Translations under genes and position numbers: made by a program
Part shown: piece after piece, positions 44,117-52,850 of the stretch
Layout: every line of letters starts with the position of its first letter
Position numbering within the stretch: position 1 is the stretch's first letter
Notes under the pieces: generated by a model
Told to the model about the DNA's origin: nothing
What the model saw: the letters and a program-made list of their open reading frames with translations, nothing else
The model's database searches: none
From: Pseudomonas monteilii
GTDB taxonomy: Bacteria > Pseudomonadota > Gammaproteobacteria > Pseudomonadales > Pseudomonadaceae
Direction of reading: 5' to 3'
DNA length: 64,000 nucleotides
Assembly: GCA_001534745.1 (NCBI GenBank)
Contig: CP013997.1
Span: 1,550,001 to 1,614,000 of the forward strand

Positions 44117-44473
44117 CCTCGTCAGACGGCTGTACGGCGTCGGCAGGATCGGCAGGGACGCCGAAGGGGGCGCAAGCCCCTTTGCTGCCAAGCGGTTCAA
44201 CGGGCTTCAAGCGTTAGAGGTAGGTTTTTTCGATCAAAGACATTTGCGACACTGTCTTCACGACATTTTCACCTTGGCCTTGGCACGATGAAGCCACATC
44301 CGTGAAACACATTCGCCCGCCTTCCCCAGCGGGCTTTTCTTTGCCCGTCGGTTTTATCTTGAGCCTTCTCAAAGCGCTCCACGGGTACCACTCCCTCCCA
44401 CGGGTACGCGTGCGCGATTGCCCCGTGCGAACCACGTCACTACGATGGCGCTTTCTCCCCACAGAGATTCGCC
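44117..44473 (+). other. Intergenic region after the aldehyde dehydrogenase
   Basis: 357 bases without a supported protein gene. It holds a weak hairpin at about 44164-44180 (AAGGGG/CCCCTT) and a strong terminator at 44315. The second terminator has no obvious gene in front of it, so a small transcript between about 44200 and 44340 is possible but unsupported. Confidence 0.45.
44315..44342 (+). terminator. Intrinsic terminator without visible upstream gene
   Basis: GCCCGC (44315-44320) and GCGGGC (44329-44334) with an eight-base loop, followed by TTTTCTTT. Confidence 0.7.
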
Positions 44474-45028
44474 GTGCCCATCCCGAACACAGTGCTCAAC
44501 ATCGCGACCCCCGTCATCATGCTTCTGGGGCTCTACTGCCTGGTGCGCTGCATCGCGCGAGCGCGACGGATCATCTTTCCTGATGTGCGCATCCGGTTCG
44601 CAGCCAGTGCCAGCCCCTGCACACTGACGTTGCCGCAGCCAGGCCGGTACGTGATCAACCTCGTGATCCCGCCCTTGACCTTCATCACCGGCGTGGCGTA
44701 TTTCGCCGCCCGGTTTTCCGTCGCCACTTCGCCCGGTGGCGAGCCATTGGCATATCGCGCCTATGGCCGTTCGCTGTTCAGCGTCCAGAGAACGGACATG
44801 TCCGGGAATCAGTCCATGCCCTTGGGCGCGTTCGACTGCGCCGCGCCAGGCGACGTCGTGATCACCTGCCTGAACCCCGAGACGATACGGGCGAAGTATC
44901 AGCTGGAAGTGGCGCCCCACGTGCCGCCCTTGACGGTCGTCTGCCTCGTGCTGGCGATCATCGCGTCCTTTGCCATGACCTTCGGCGGCTTGATCGTCTT
45001 CCTGCTCTCGCTGGCCGGACGCGTCTGA
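44474..45028 (+). CDS. Hypothetical membrane protein with two membrane segments
   Basis: A 184-residue protein starting at GTG 44474. One membrane helix lies near the N-terminus (NIATPVIMLLGLYCLVRCIA) and one near the C-terminus (PPLTVVCLVLAIIASFAMTFGGLIVFLLSL). The middle of about 115 residues is polar and predicted to form beta strands. No family is recognised. It stands alone, followed by a convergent LysR gene. Confidence 0.65.
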   Translation: MPIPNTVLNIATPVIMLLGLYCLVRCIARARRIIFPDVRIRFAASASPCTLTLPQPGRYVINLVIPPLTFITGVAYFAARFSVATSPGGEPLAYRAYGRSLFSVQRTDMSGNQSMPLGAFDCAAPGDVVITCLNPETIRAKYQLEVAPHVPPLTVVCLVLAIIASFAMTFGGLIVFLLSLAGRV

Positions 45029-45088
45029 GCCGCTCGTGCAGTGCCAGCTCTGGCGCAGGGTGGTGCGCGTACACCCATGGTTGTCAGG

Positions 45089-46012
45089 TCAGTAAGTACC
45101 GTCTTCAACCCGCAGTGCCGACGCGGCCTTCACGAAGTCGATGAAGGCGCGCAGAGGGGAGGGCAGGTAACGTCTGCCAGGGTAGTAGAGGTAGGGGCCG
45201 TTGAAGGATTGCCACCATGGCTCCAGCACCGGTTCGAGCGCACCACTTTCCAGGTGAGGGCGCAGCCACTCTTCGAAAAGGTGGACGATGCCCAGACCGT
45301 CGATCGCCGCCTGTATCGCCAGGTCGATGCTGCCGATGCCGACGACCAGCGGGCCACTCGGCTCCACCAGGACGGTTTCGCCTGCACGCGCGTAGGCCCA
45401 GGGCGGCATCGCCCCGCTGGGGAACTTGCCCCGCAGGCAGGCATGCTCGAGCAGGTCGCTGGGCTGTTCAGGGCGCCCGTTGAGCGCCAAGTAGGCCGGG
45501 GAGGCCGCCGTGGCGCAACGCTGTATGCGCGGGCCTATGGGCACGGCGATCATGTCTTGTTCCAAGCGCTCTTCGTAGCGGATGCCTGCGTCGCATCCGG
45601 CCGCCACCACGTCCACGTAGCTGGCTTCGGCGACGATCTCCAGACGGATGTCCGGATAGGCCTTGAGAAAGGGCGTGATGAGACTGGGCAGCACCAGGCG
45701 CGCCGCACTCAGCGGCACGTTGAGTTTCAGGGTGCCGCATGGCCTGTCGCGAAAGTCATTGACCACGTCCAGTGCGGTGTCGAGTTCGCCCAGGATCGGC
45801 ACGATACGATCCAGCAACCGGCTACCGGCCTCCGTGGGTACGAGGCTGCGCGTCGTGCGGTTCAACAGCCGTACGGCGAGCCTGGCTTCCAGTCGCCGCA
45901 CGGCGTCGCTGAGACTGGACGCGGACATGCCACCCAGCCGAGCCGCCTCACGAAAGCCGCCGGCGCTGACGACCCTGACGAACGCCTGCATGTCTTGAAC
46001 GTCGACGCCCAC
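45089..46012 (-). CDS. LysR-family transcriptional regulator
   Basis: A 307-residue LysR regulator of the group that starts with the DNA-binding domain at residue 6 (DMQAFVRVVSAGGFREAARLGGMSASSLSDAVRRLEARLAVRLLNRTTRSL). The start is GTG 46012. It is divergent from an aldo/keto reductase gene 100 bases away; this regulator/reductase pairing is common and suggests that it controls that gene. Confidence 0.82.
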   Translation of the reverse strand: MGVDVQDMQAFVRVVSAGGFREAARLGGMSASSLSDAVRRLEARLAVRLLNRTTRSLVPTEAGSRLLDRIVPILGELDTALDVVNDFRDRPCGTLKLNVPLSAARLVLPSLITPFLKAYPDIRLEIVAEASYVDVVAAGCDAGIRYEERLEQDMIAVPIGPRIQRCATAASPAYLALNGRPEQPSDLLEHACLRGKFPSGAMPPWAYARAGETVLVEPSGPLVVGIGSIDLAIQAAIDGLGIVHLFEEWLRPHLESGALEPVLEPWWQSFNGPYLYYPGRRYLPSPLRAFIDFVKAASALRVEDGTY

Positions 46013-46112
46013 TGTTCGCTCTCCCGTACGGCCCGTCCCGATTGCACCGGATTATCGGCCTGTCGGTCAACCGTTAAAGTACCGGCACACTTCATCGCAC
46101 AGGCGCATCCAC

Positions 46113-47000
46113 ATGACCCACGTCAGCCACGCAGGTACTTTTCTCTTGGGCGATCGCCTCGTCCACCGCATGGGGTACGGGACGATGCAGCTTGCAGGCC
46201 CAGGCGTGTTCGGCCCCGTCAGGGACCGAGCCCAAGCGTGTGCCGTGCTGCAGGCGGCAGTGGAAGCCGGTGTCGATCACATCGACACCGCAGACTTCTA
46301 TGGGCCTCATCTCACCAACCGATTGATCCGCGAAGCGCTCCAGCCCTATGCCGCCCACCTGACCCTCGCGACCAAGGTCGGCGTGCGGCGTGGCGACGAT
46401 GCCTCCTGGCATCCGGCAGCGGCGCCTGGCCAGTTGCGGCAGGCAGTGCACGACAACCTGCGCAACCTGGGTGTCGAGGTGTTGGAGGTGGTCAACTATC
46501 GTGCCTGGGGGACGCAGCATGCGCCCGATGAGTCTTCGCTCGAAGAGGCCTTCACCACGCTGGCGGAGCTGCAACACCAAGGGCTGATCCGTCACCTCGG
46601 CCTGAGCAACGTGTCAGCCGTCCAGGTGGAGCAGGCCAGGCGCATCGCGCCGGTGGTCTGCGTGCAGAACCACTACAACCTCGTGCATCGGCGGGACGAT
46701 GGATTGATCGATACCCTGGCGTCGCTGGGCATCTCCTACGTACCGTTCTTCCCGTTGGGCGGCTTCACGCCTCTGCAATCGGACGTGTTGGCCCGAGTCG
46801 CCGCTGGGATGGGCGTCTCGCCCTCGAGCGTGGCGCTGGCCGCGTTGCTGCAGCGCTCACCCAACATCCTGCTGATTCCGGGCACGTCCTCCCTGGCGCA
46901 TCTGCAGGAAAACCTGCGCGCCGCCGCGCTGGTGATCGCGCCCGACGACCTGGCCGAGTTGCAGGCGCTGGCTCCATCGGCGCATGGAGAGAAGGCGTAA
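46113..47000 (+). CDS. Aldo/keto reductase family oxidoreductase
   Basis: A 295-residue AKR-superfamily protein. It begins LGDRLVHRMGYGTMQLAGPGVFGPV, has the catalytic Asp/Tyr in VDHIDTADFYGPH, the Lys in LATKVGV, and a C-terminal cofactor-binding part LLIPGTSSLAHLQENL. In VNYRAWGT the usual His position of the tetrad seems replaced, which is common in this subgroup. Probable NADPH-dependent carbonyl reductase of unknown substrate, divergent from a LysR gene. Confidence 0.82.
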   Translation: MTHVSHAGTFLLGDRLVHRMGYGTMQLAGPGVFGPVRDRAQACAVLQAAVEAGVDHIDTADFYGPHLTNRLIREALQPYAAHLTLATKVGVRRGDDASWHPAAAPGQLRQAVHDNLRNLGVEVLEVVNYRAWGTQHAPDESSLEEAFTTLAELQHQGLIRHLGLSNVSAVQVEQARRIAPVVCVQNHYNLVHRRDDGLIDTLASLGISYVPFFPLGGFTPLQSDVLARVAAGMGVSPSSVALAALLQRSPNILLIPGTSSLAHLQENLRAAALVIAPDDLAELQALAPSAHGEKA

Positions 47001-47053
47001 AGGAGGCGGCCCCCCCTCGAATCAGGCGTGGCCGGCAGCGCGAGGTTGCGTCC

Positions 47054-47290
47054 TCACCCCTCGGGCAAGGTCACCCCACAGATGAAATCGCTCGAGCCGA
47101 GCCGGTGCGACCCGTACTCCACGACATACCCCTCGCCGCGTCGCTCGGCCTCGATGCAGGCGGTCTGCCGGTCGGCGTACACATCGACGAAATGCCAGGG
47201 GTGCCGATCGCGCAGCACGCCCCATCCCAAGACCCAGCCAGCTCGATCAGGGTCTGGTGGCAGGTTTCTGGCCAAGCTGCGAAGGCTCAT
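47054..47290 (-). CDS. Small hypothetical protein
   Basis: A 78-residue protein, start ATG 47290 behind GGAG. It reads MSLRSLARNLPPDPDRAGWV and ends FICGVTLPEG, with no signal peptide and a compact alpha/beta composition. I do not recognise a family. It is convergent with the aldo/keto reductase and stands between it and a response regulator. Confidence 0.55.
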   Translation of the reverse strand: MSLRSLARNLPPDPDRAGWVLGWGVLRDRHPWHFVDVYADRQTACIEAERRGEGYVVEYGSHRLGSSDFICGVTLPEG

Positions 47291-47434
47291 CGGGCATGTC
47301 TCCAGGCAGGTGAGGGTCAACGCTACTATGGAAGGCTTCAGGGCGGATACTGGACGTTCATCCACGCAGGACGAAGTCTGTGTCAGGCACTCGAAGGCAG
47401 TGCGTGTGTGAGGACCCAGGGCGACCTCCAGGCA

Positions 47435-47842
47435 CTACTCTTCAGGGGTCTGGAATGCGTATTCCCGTTGCGCACCCGCCCTGCACATCCGACTCTCCAG
47501 CAGCGCCGTCATCTGCTCGAGCGACCACGGCTTGGACACGAACAGCGCCGTGGGCGGCAGCGTGCCGTTGAGGTCGCCATTGCCGCCACTGGTGACCAGC
47601 ACCGGCAGGGTAGGGTCCTGTTTGTAGGCCGCCCAGGCCACGTCCCAGCCATCCACCCGGCCTGGCGTGTTCACATCGGTCACCAGCAGGCTCCACGGCT
47701 GCCCCGGCAGCAGGCTGACGCCAGCGTCGGCCGTATCGACGGCCACGGCGCAGCCACCGATGTCCTCGACGATCGTTACCAGAAATTCGCGCAGCGATGG
47801 CTCGTCTTCGATGATCAGTACAAGCGTGTTTTCCATGAGCAT
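47435..47842 (-). CDS. Single-domain response regulator
   Basis: A 135-residue receiver domain without output domain. The acidic pocket is in VLIIEDEPSLREFLVTIVEDIGG, the phospho-acceptor Asp in SLLVTDVNTPGRVDGWDVA, the Thr/Ser in PVLVTSGGNG and the Lys in FVSKPWSLEQM. ATG 47842 or 47836 may start it. Proteins like this act as phosphate shuttles or in motility and stress circuits. No histidine kinase gene is next to it. It is divergent from a LysR gene. Confidence 0.78.
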   Translation of the reverse strand: MLMENTLVLIIEDEPSLREFLVTIVEDIGGCAVAVDTADAGVSLLPGQPWSLLVTDVNTPGRVDGWDVAWAAYKQDPTLPVLVTSGGNGDLNGTLPPTALFVSKPWSLEQMTALLESRMCRAGAQREYAFQTPEE

Positions 47843-48056
47843 GAGCCAGACAATCGATAGACGATTGAGCCGACAGCCGCCCACCCGTTGTATCGCCCGG
47901 ACCAATGGCCCTGTTTGTACAACTTTCGGCCCTTTCACGGGCATTTGTACAAGGCTGCCACAGTGCCATACCCTTCGACCGCGCCGCCGAGGTGGCCATC
48001 GCCCATGAGCGCCTCCTTGTGTCAGGATGGGGCCTTTTCCCGCCCAAGACGCCGCC

Positions 48057-48962
48057 ATGCTCCCACGCCATCTGGTCCGCCGCCTCGACCTTCTCACCCT
48101 GCAGCTGTTCGTCTCGGTCCACGAGGAGGGCACGCTCACCCGTGGCGCCGATCGCGAGATGATCGCCCTGTCGGCGGCCAGCAAGCGCCTGAACGACATG
48201 GAGCAGGCGTTGGGGATCGAAGTGTTCGAGCGCAACGCCAAGGGCATGCTGCTCACCGCGGCGGGCGAGACCCTGCTGCACTACGCCCGACGTATCCTGG
48301 GTGATCTCGAGAAGATCAGCATCGACGTCGGCGAGCACCTGCACGGGGTCCGTGGCTATGTGCGCATGCTGGCCAACATCTCGGCGATCATCGAATTCTT
48401 GCCCGAAGACCTGCAGGCCTTCATCGCCAGTCACGGGCAGGTCAAGATCAACCTCGAAGAGCGGCCCAGCGCCGGTGTGGTCAAGGGCATCCTCGACGGC
48501 TTCGCCGACCTGGGCATCTGTTCGGCCGACACCGAGATCGACGGCTTGCTGGCCGTGCCCTATCGCCAGGATGAACTGGTGGTCGTGATGCGGCCCGAGC
48601 ACAGCCTGGCCGGCGAATCGCAGCTCGACTTCGCGCAGACCCTGGCCTTCGACCATGTGGGGCTGCATGCCGACAGTTTCATCAACCTGCGCACCCATGC
48701 CGCCGCGCGCGCCTGTGGCAAGCCGCTGCGGCTGCGCATCCATGTGCCGGGCTTCGATGCGGTGTGCCGCATGGTCCAGGCCAACCTCGGCCTCGGCGTG
48801 CTGCCGCGCAAGGCCTTCGAGCTGATCGGCCGGCCCCTGGGGTTGACCGCAGCCGCCTTGCAGGACGACTGGGCCCTGCGGACCTTGCTGTTGGTCGTAC
48901 GCGACCCTGCCGAACTGTCGCCCGTGAGCCGCTTGCTCTACCGGCACCTGCAAGGCGGCTGA
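48057..48962 (+). CDS. LysR-family regulator of the CoA-transferase operon
   Basis: A 301-residue LysR regulator; ATG 48057 is chosen for family fit. The DNA-binding domain is in RRLDLLTLQLFVSVHEEGTLTRGADREMIALSAASKRLNDMEQALGIEVFER. It lies 109 bases upstream of a CoA-transferase/lyase/MFS operon in the same direction and is probably its regulator. Confidence 0.82.
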   Translation: MLPRHLVRRLDLLTLQLFVSVHEEGTLTRGADREMIALSAASKRLNDMEQALGIEVFERNAKGMLLTAAGETLLHYARRILGDLEKISIDVGEHLHGVRGYVRMLANISAIIEFLPEDLQAFIASHGQVKINLEERPSAGVVKGILDGFADLGICSADTEIDGLLAVPYRQDELVVVMRPEHSLAGESQLDFAQTLAFDHVGLHADSFINLRTHAAARACGKPLRLRIHVPGFDAVCRMVQANLGLGVLPRKAFELIGRPLGLTAAALQDDWALRTLLLVVRDPAELSPVSRLLYRHLQGG

Positions 48963-49071
48963 TACGGGCCTTCGTGTTTCACGAAGGCGTCTTGCGGATT
49001 TACGGTTGGTCGAGGCCTGGGGGCCTCGCTTAGGCTGGCTGCACATTCCAAGAACAACAAGGGAGCAGCCC

Positions 49072-50262
49072 ATGACTGCACTCAGCGGCCTTCGCGTCAT
49101 CGAAATCGGTACCTTGATCGCCGCGCCGTTCGCGGCGCGCCTGCTCGGCGAGTTCGGTGCCGAGGTGATCAAGATCGAATCGATGGGGACGGGCGATCCG
49201 CTTCGTACCTGGCGCAAGATGCACGACGGCACCTCGCTGTGGTGGTACTTGCAATCGCGCAACAAACACTCCCTGGCACTCAACCTGAAGTCCGCCGACG
49301 GCATCGCCATCGTCAAGCAGCTGGTCGAAGGGGCCGACGTGCTGATCGAGAACCTGCGCCCTGGTGCGCTGGAAAAGCTCGGCCTGGGCTGGGACGTCCT
49401 GCATGCCCTCAACCCGAAGCTGACCCTGGTGCGCATTTCCGGCTATGGGCAGACCGGCCCGTACCGTGATCGACCGGGCTTCGGTGCCATCGGCGAGGCC
49501 ATGGGCGGGATTCGCTACACCACCGGCACGCCTGGCAGCCCGCCGGCGCGGGTCGGTGTGAGCCTGGGCGACTCGCTGGCCTCCATGCATGCGGTCATCG
49601 GCGCGCTGATGTCGGTGCTGCGGGTCAAGACCGGGCAAGGCGAGGGCCAGGTGGTCGACGTGTCGCTGGTCGAGAGCGTGTTCAACGTCATGGAGAGCCT
49701 GGTGCCCGAGTACGCCCTAACCGGCCATGTGCGCGAGCGGACCGGCGGTGCCTTGCCAGGCATCGCACCCTCCAACACCTACCCGACCGCCGAGGGCGCC
49801 TTCGTGGTCATCGCCGGTAACAGCGACCCGATCTTCAAGCGACTGATGCAGGCGATCGGCCGGCCCGACCTGGCCCAGCGCGAGGACCTGGCCCACAACG
49901 ACGGCCGTGCGCCCCAGAGCGAGATGCTCGACGCGGCCATCACCGACTGGACCTCGGCGCACCCCATCGCACATGTGCTCGACGTGCTTGACGCGGCCGA
50001 GGTTCCGTCAGGGCGCATCTACTCGGCGGCCGACATCGTCGCCGACCCTCATTACCAGGCCCGTGACATGCTGCTCGACGCCACGTTGCCAGGCGGTACC
50101 CCGGTGAAGATGCCGGGCATCGTGCCCAAGCTCTCGGACACGCCCGGCCAGGTCAACTGGCAAGGCCCGGCGCTGGGCCAGCACACCGACGAAGTCCTGC
50201 ACGGGCTGGGCTTCGATGAGGCCGACATTCAACGATTCAGGCAAGCGGGGGTGGTGCAATGA
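49072..50262 (+). CDS. Class III CoA transferase (CaiB/BaiF family)
   Basis: A 396-residue family III CoA transferase. ATG 49072 follows GGGAG. The start LSGLRVIEIGTLIAAPFAARLLGEFGAEVIKIES contains the region before the catalytic Asp; NLKSADGIAIVKQLVEGADVLIENLRPG and ISGYGQTGPYRDRPGFG are hallmarks. It activates an organic acid by moving CoA from a donor such as succinyl-CoA. It overlaps the next gene (ATGA), a HMG-CoA-lyase-like aldolase that would cleave the resulting thioester. Confidence 0.88.
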   Translation: MTALSGLRVIEIGTLIAAPFAARLLGEFGAEVIKIESMGTGDPLRTWRKMHDGTSLWWYLQSRNKHSLALNLKSADGIAIVKQLVEGADVLIENLRPGALEKLGLGWDVLHALNPKLTLVRISGYGQTGPYRDRPGFGAIGEAMGGIRYTTGTPGSPPARVGVSLGDSLASMHAVIGALMSVLRVKTGQGEGQVVDVSLVESVFNVMESLVPEYALTGHVRERTGGALPGIAPSNTYPTAEGAFVVIAGNSDPIFKRLMQAIGRPDLAQREDLAHNDGRAPQSEMLDAAITDWTSAHPIAHVLDVLDAAEVPSGRIYSAADIVADPHYQARDMLLDATLPGGTPVKMPGIVPKLSDTPGQVNWQGPALGQHTDEVLHGLGFDEADIQRFRQAGVVQ

Positions 50263-51197
50263 CGTCCAATGAAGGCCAACGATTGATCGTGCAGGAAGTG
50301 TCCCCACGCGACGGCTTGCAGATCGAGCCGACCTGGGTCGAGACCGTCGACAAGATCGCCTTGATCGATCAGCTGTCGCAGGCCGGGTTCTCCCGTATCG
50401 AAGCCGGCTCCTTCGTCTCACCCAAGGCCATCCCGGCGCTGCGTGACGGGGAGGCGGTGTTCAGCGGCATCCAGCGGCGCCCGGGCGTGCTCTACGTGGC
50501 GCTGGTGCCCAACCTCAAAGGCGCGCAGCGGGCGATGCAGGCGGGGGCGGACGAGCTGAACCTGGTGATGTCCGCCAGCCAGACCCACAACCGCGCCAAC
50601 CTGCGCATGAGCCGCGAGCAGTCGCTGGCAGCGTTTGGCGACATCGTCGCGCTGGTGCAGGGCACGCCCCAGCGCCTCAACGGTTCGATCGCCACCACCT
50701 TCGGGTGCCCCTTCGAAGGCCCGATCGATGAAGACGACGTGTGCCGGATCGTCGACAGCTACCTCGAACGGGGTCTGACCGGCATCACCCTGGCCGATAC
50801 CACCGGCATGGCCAATCCGCGTCAGGTCACGCGCCTGGTGAGCCGTGTGCTGGAACGGGTGCCGGCCTCGGCCTTGACGCTGCATTTCCACAATACACGG
50901 GGCCTGGGGCTGTGCAACGTGCTGGCCGCCTACGAGGCAGGTGCGCGGCGCTTCGATGCCGCGCTCGGCGGGCTCGGCGGTTGCCCGTTTGCCCCGGGGG
51001 CTTCCGGCAACATCTGCACGGAAGACCTGGTCAACCTGTGCGACGAGATGGGGATCGACACCGGCATCGACCTGGACCATCTGATCACGCTGTCGCGCAC
51101 GCTGCCGGCGCTGCTGGGCCATGAGCTGCCTGGCCAGGTGGCGAAGGCCGGACGCAACTGCGACCTCCACGACGCCTCGCGCTACCTGGACACGTGA
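50259..51197 (+). CDS. Hydroxymethylglutaryl-CoA lyase family protein
   Basis: A 312-residue HMGL-like TIM-barrel lyase. VQEVSPRDGLQIEPTWV has the catalytic Arg/Asp, GSFVSPKAIP and TLHFHNTRGLGLCNVLAAYEAG the metal-binding His residues, and GLGGCPFAPGASGNICTEDLV the Cys loop. Such enzymes split 3-hydroxy-3-methylglutaryl-CoA or relatives such as citramalyl-CoA, giving acetyl-CoA. Coupling to a class III CoA transferase and an MFS carrier suggests uptake, activation and cleavage of a dicarboxylic acid. Confidence 0.87.
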   Translation: MTSNEGQRLIVQEVSPRDGLQIEPTWVETVDKIALIDQLSQAGFSRIEAGSFVSPKAIPALRDGEAVFSGIQRRPGVLYVALVPNLKGAQRAMQAGADELNLVMSASQTHNRANLRMSREQSLAAFGDIVALVQGTPQRLNGSIATTFGCPFEGPIDEDDVCRIVDSYLERGLTGITLADTTGMANPRQVTRLVSRVLERVPASALTLHFHNTRGLGLCNVLAAYEAGARRFDAALGGLGGCPFAPGASGNICTEDLVNLCDEMGIDTGIDLDHLITLSRTLPALLGHELPGQVAKAGRNCDLHDASRYLDT

Positions 51198-51296
51198 CGC
51201 CGCACGCCGGGCAGCCCCTGCCTGGCGTCGGCACCGCGTCCTTTCCAGACACAACAACAATCGGGCACCCCACGGGGAAGCCTTCTGGAGAATCAC

Positions 51297-52628
51297 ATGA
51301 GTCTGTCCGCTACCTCCCTCGGCGGCATCGTCGACGATGCCAGCGCCGAAAAGGCGATCGTGCGCAAAGTGGCCTGGCGCCTGATGCCGCTGATCATGAT
51401 CTGCTACCTGTTCGCCTTCTTCGACCGCATCAACATCAGCTTCGCCAAGTTCCAGCTGCAGGCCGACCTGACCTTGAGCGACACGGCCTACGGGCTGGGC
51501 GCCGGGCTGTTCGTGGTCGGTTACGTGTTGTTCGAAGTGCCCAGCAACATGATGCTCTACAAGGTCGGCGCACGACGCTGGATCGCCCGGATCATGATGT
51601 CCTGGGGCGTCGCCACGGCGCTGATGGTCTTCGTCACCGCCGAATGGCAGTTCTACGTGCTGCGTTTCGTGATCGGCGCCATGGAAGCCGGTTTCGCCCC
51701 CGGGGTGCTGTACTACCTCACGCTATGGTTCCCGCAGAGCTACCGCGGGCGCATCACCTCGACCCTGTTCCTGGCCTCGGCCTTCGCCGGGCTGCTGGGC
51801 GCACCGGTGTCGGGGCTGGTGCTCGGGCACATGGACGGGCTGCTCGACCTGCGTGGCTGGCACTGGCTGTTCCTGCTCGGGGGTGTGCCTTGTGTACTGC
51901 TGGGGTTGCTGGTGCTGGGCGTGCTCAAGGACCGCGTCGCCGATGCGCCCTGGCTGACGGCGCAGGAGAAGGCGCTGCTGTCCAGCCGCATCGCCAGCCA
52001 TGAAGCCAACTCGCACGGCTCGTTGCTGGCGGCCATCAGGCTGCCGGGGTTCCTGATGCTGGGGCTGATCTACTTCCTCATCCAGGTCGCCTCCTATGGC
52101 CTGAACTTCTGGGCGCCGCAGCTGATTCGCAGCGCCGGTACCGAGAGCCCGGTGGCCATCGGGCTGCTCACCGCGATCCCCTACATCTGCGGCGCGATCA
52201 GCATGGTGGTCATCGGGCGGCTGTCCGACGCCACGGGCGAGCGTCGGAAGTTCGTCTGCGGCCTGGTGATCGTGGGCGCGATCGGTTTCTTCAGCGCCGG
52301 CATCTTCGCCCAACACACCACCTTCCTGATCGTCGCCCTGGCCTTGCTGGGGGCGGGCATCATCGCCTCGATCCCGGCGTTCTGGGCACTGCCGCCGAAG
52401 CTGCTGGCCGGTGCGGGTGCCGGTGCCGCTGGCGGGATCGCGCTGATCAATACCCTGGGCCAGTTCGGCGGCATCGTCAGCCCGGTGATGGTGGGCTACA
52501 TCAAGGACGTCACCGGCAGCACCACCCCGGCGCTGTACGTGATCGGCGTCACCAGCCTGCTGGCGGCGGCCTTGCTGTTCTGGGCCTTGCCGGAGCGTCT
52601 GCGCAGCAAGGATGCCCCGAGCCGCTGA
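51297..52628 (+). CDS. MFS transporter, anion:cation symporter type
   Basis: A 443-residue inner-membrane transporter of the ACS family with 12 segments, starting at ATG 51297 behind GGAG. MPLIMICYLFAFFDRINISFAKFQL, GYVLFEVPSNMMLYKVGARRWIARIM and APGVLYYLTLWFPQSYRGRI are family hallmarks (tartrate, phthalate or glucarate carriers). It follows the CoA-transferase/lyase pair by about 100 bases and probably imports their substrate. Confidence 0.87.
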   Translation: MSLSATSLGGIVDDASAEKAIVRKVAWRLMPLIMICYLFAFFDRINISFAKFQLQADLTLSDTAYGLGAGLFVVGYVLFEVPSNMMLYKVGARRWIARIMMSWGVATALMVFVTAEWQFYVLRFVIGAMEAGFAPGVLYYLTLWFPQSYRGRITSTLFLASAFAGLLGAPVSGLVLGHMDGLLDLRGWHWLFLLGGVPCVLLGLLVLGVLKDRVADAPWLTAQEKALLSSRIASHEANSHGSLLAAIRLPGFLMLGLIYFLIQVASYGLNFWAPQLIRSAGTESPVAIGLLTAIPYICGAISMVVIGRLSDATGERRKFVCGLVIVGAIGFFSAGIFAQHTTFLIVALALLGAGIIASIPAFWALPPKLLAGAGAGAAGGIALINTLGQFGGIVSPVMVGYIKDVTGSTTPALYVIGVTSLLAAALLFWALPERLRSKDAPSR

Positions 52629-52850
52629 CCGGAACACGCGTTCACGGCGACGAGGGTTCTGCCGCCGCGACGCGTTCACGGCCTGTCTGCGGGCTGGGGC
52701 ATAAAGTTCGCGGGCGCACCGCCGACATGGTAGGCAGCGAACGATGACATTTCGACAGGGCCCTGTGCGGCCCTGGTCATCCGTCGATTCCGGTGAGCCT
52801 GGCCCTGCCAAGGTACGCCACCCGCAGCTGTCTACCGTAAAGGCCCGTGT

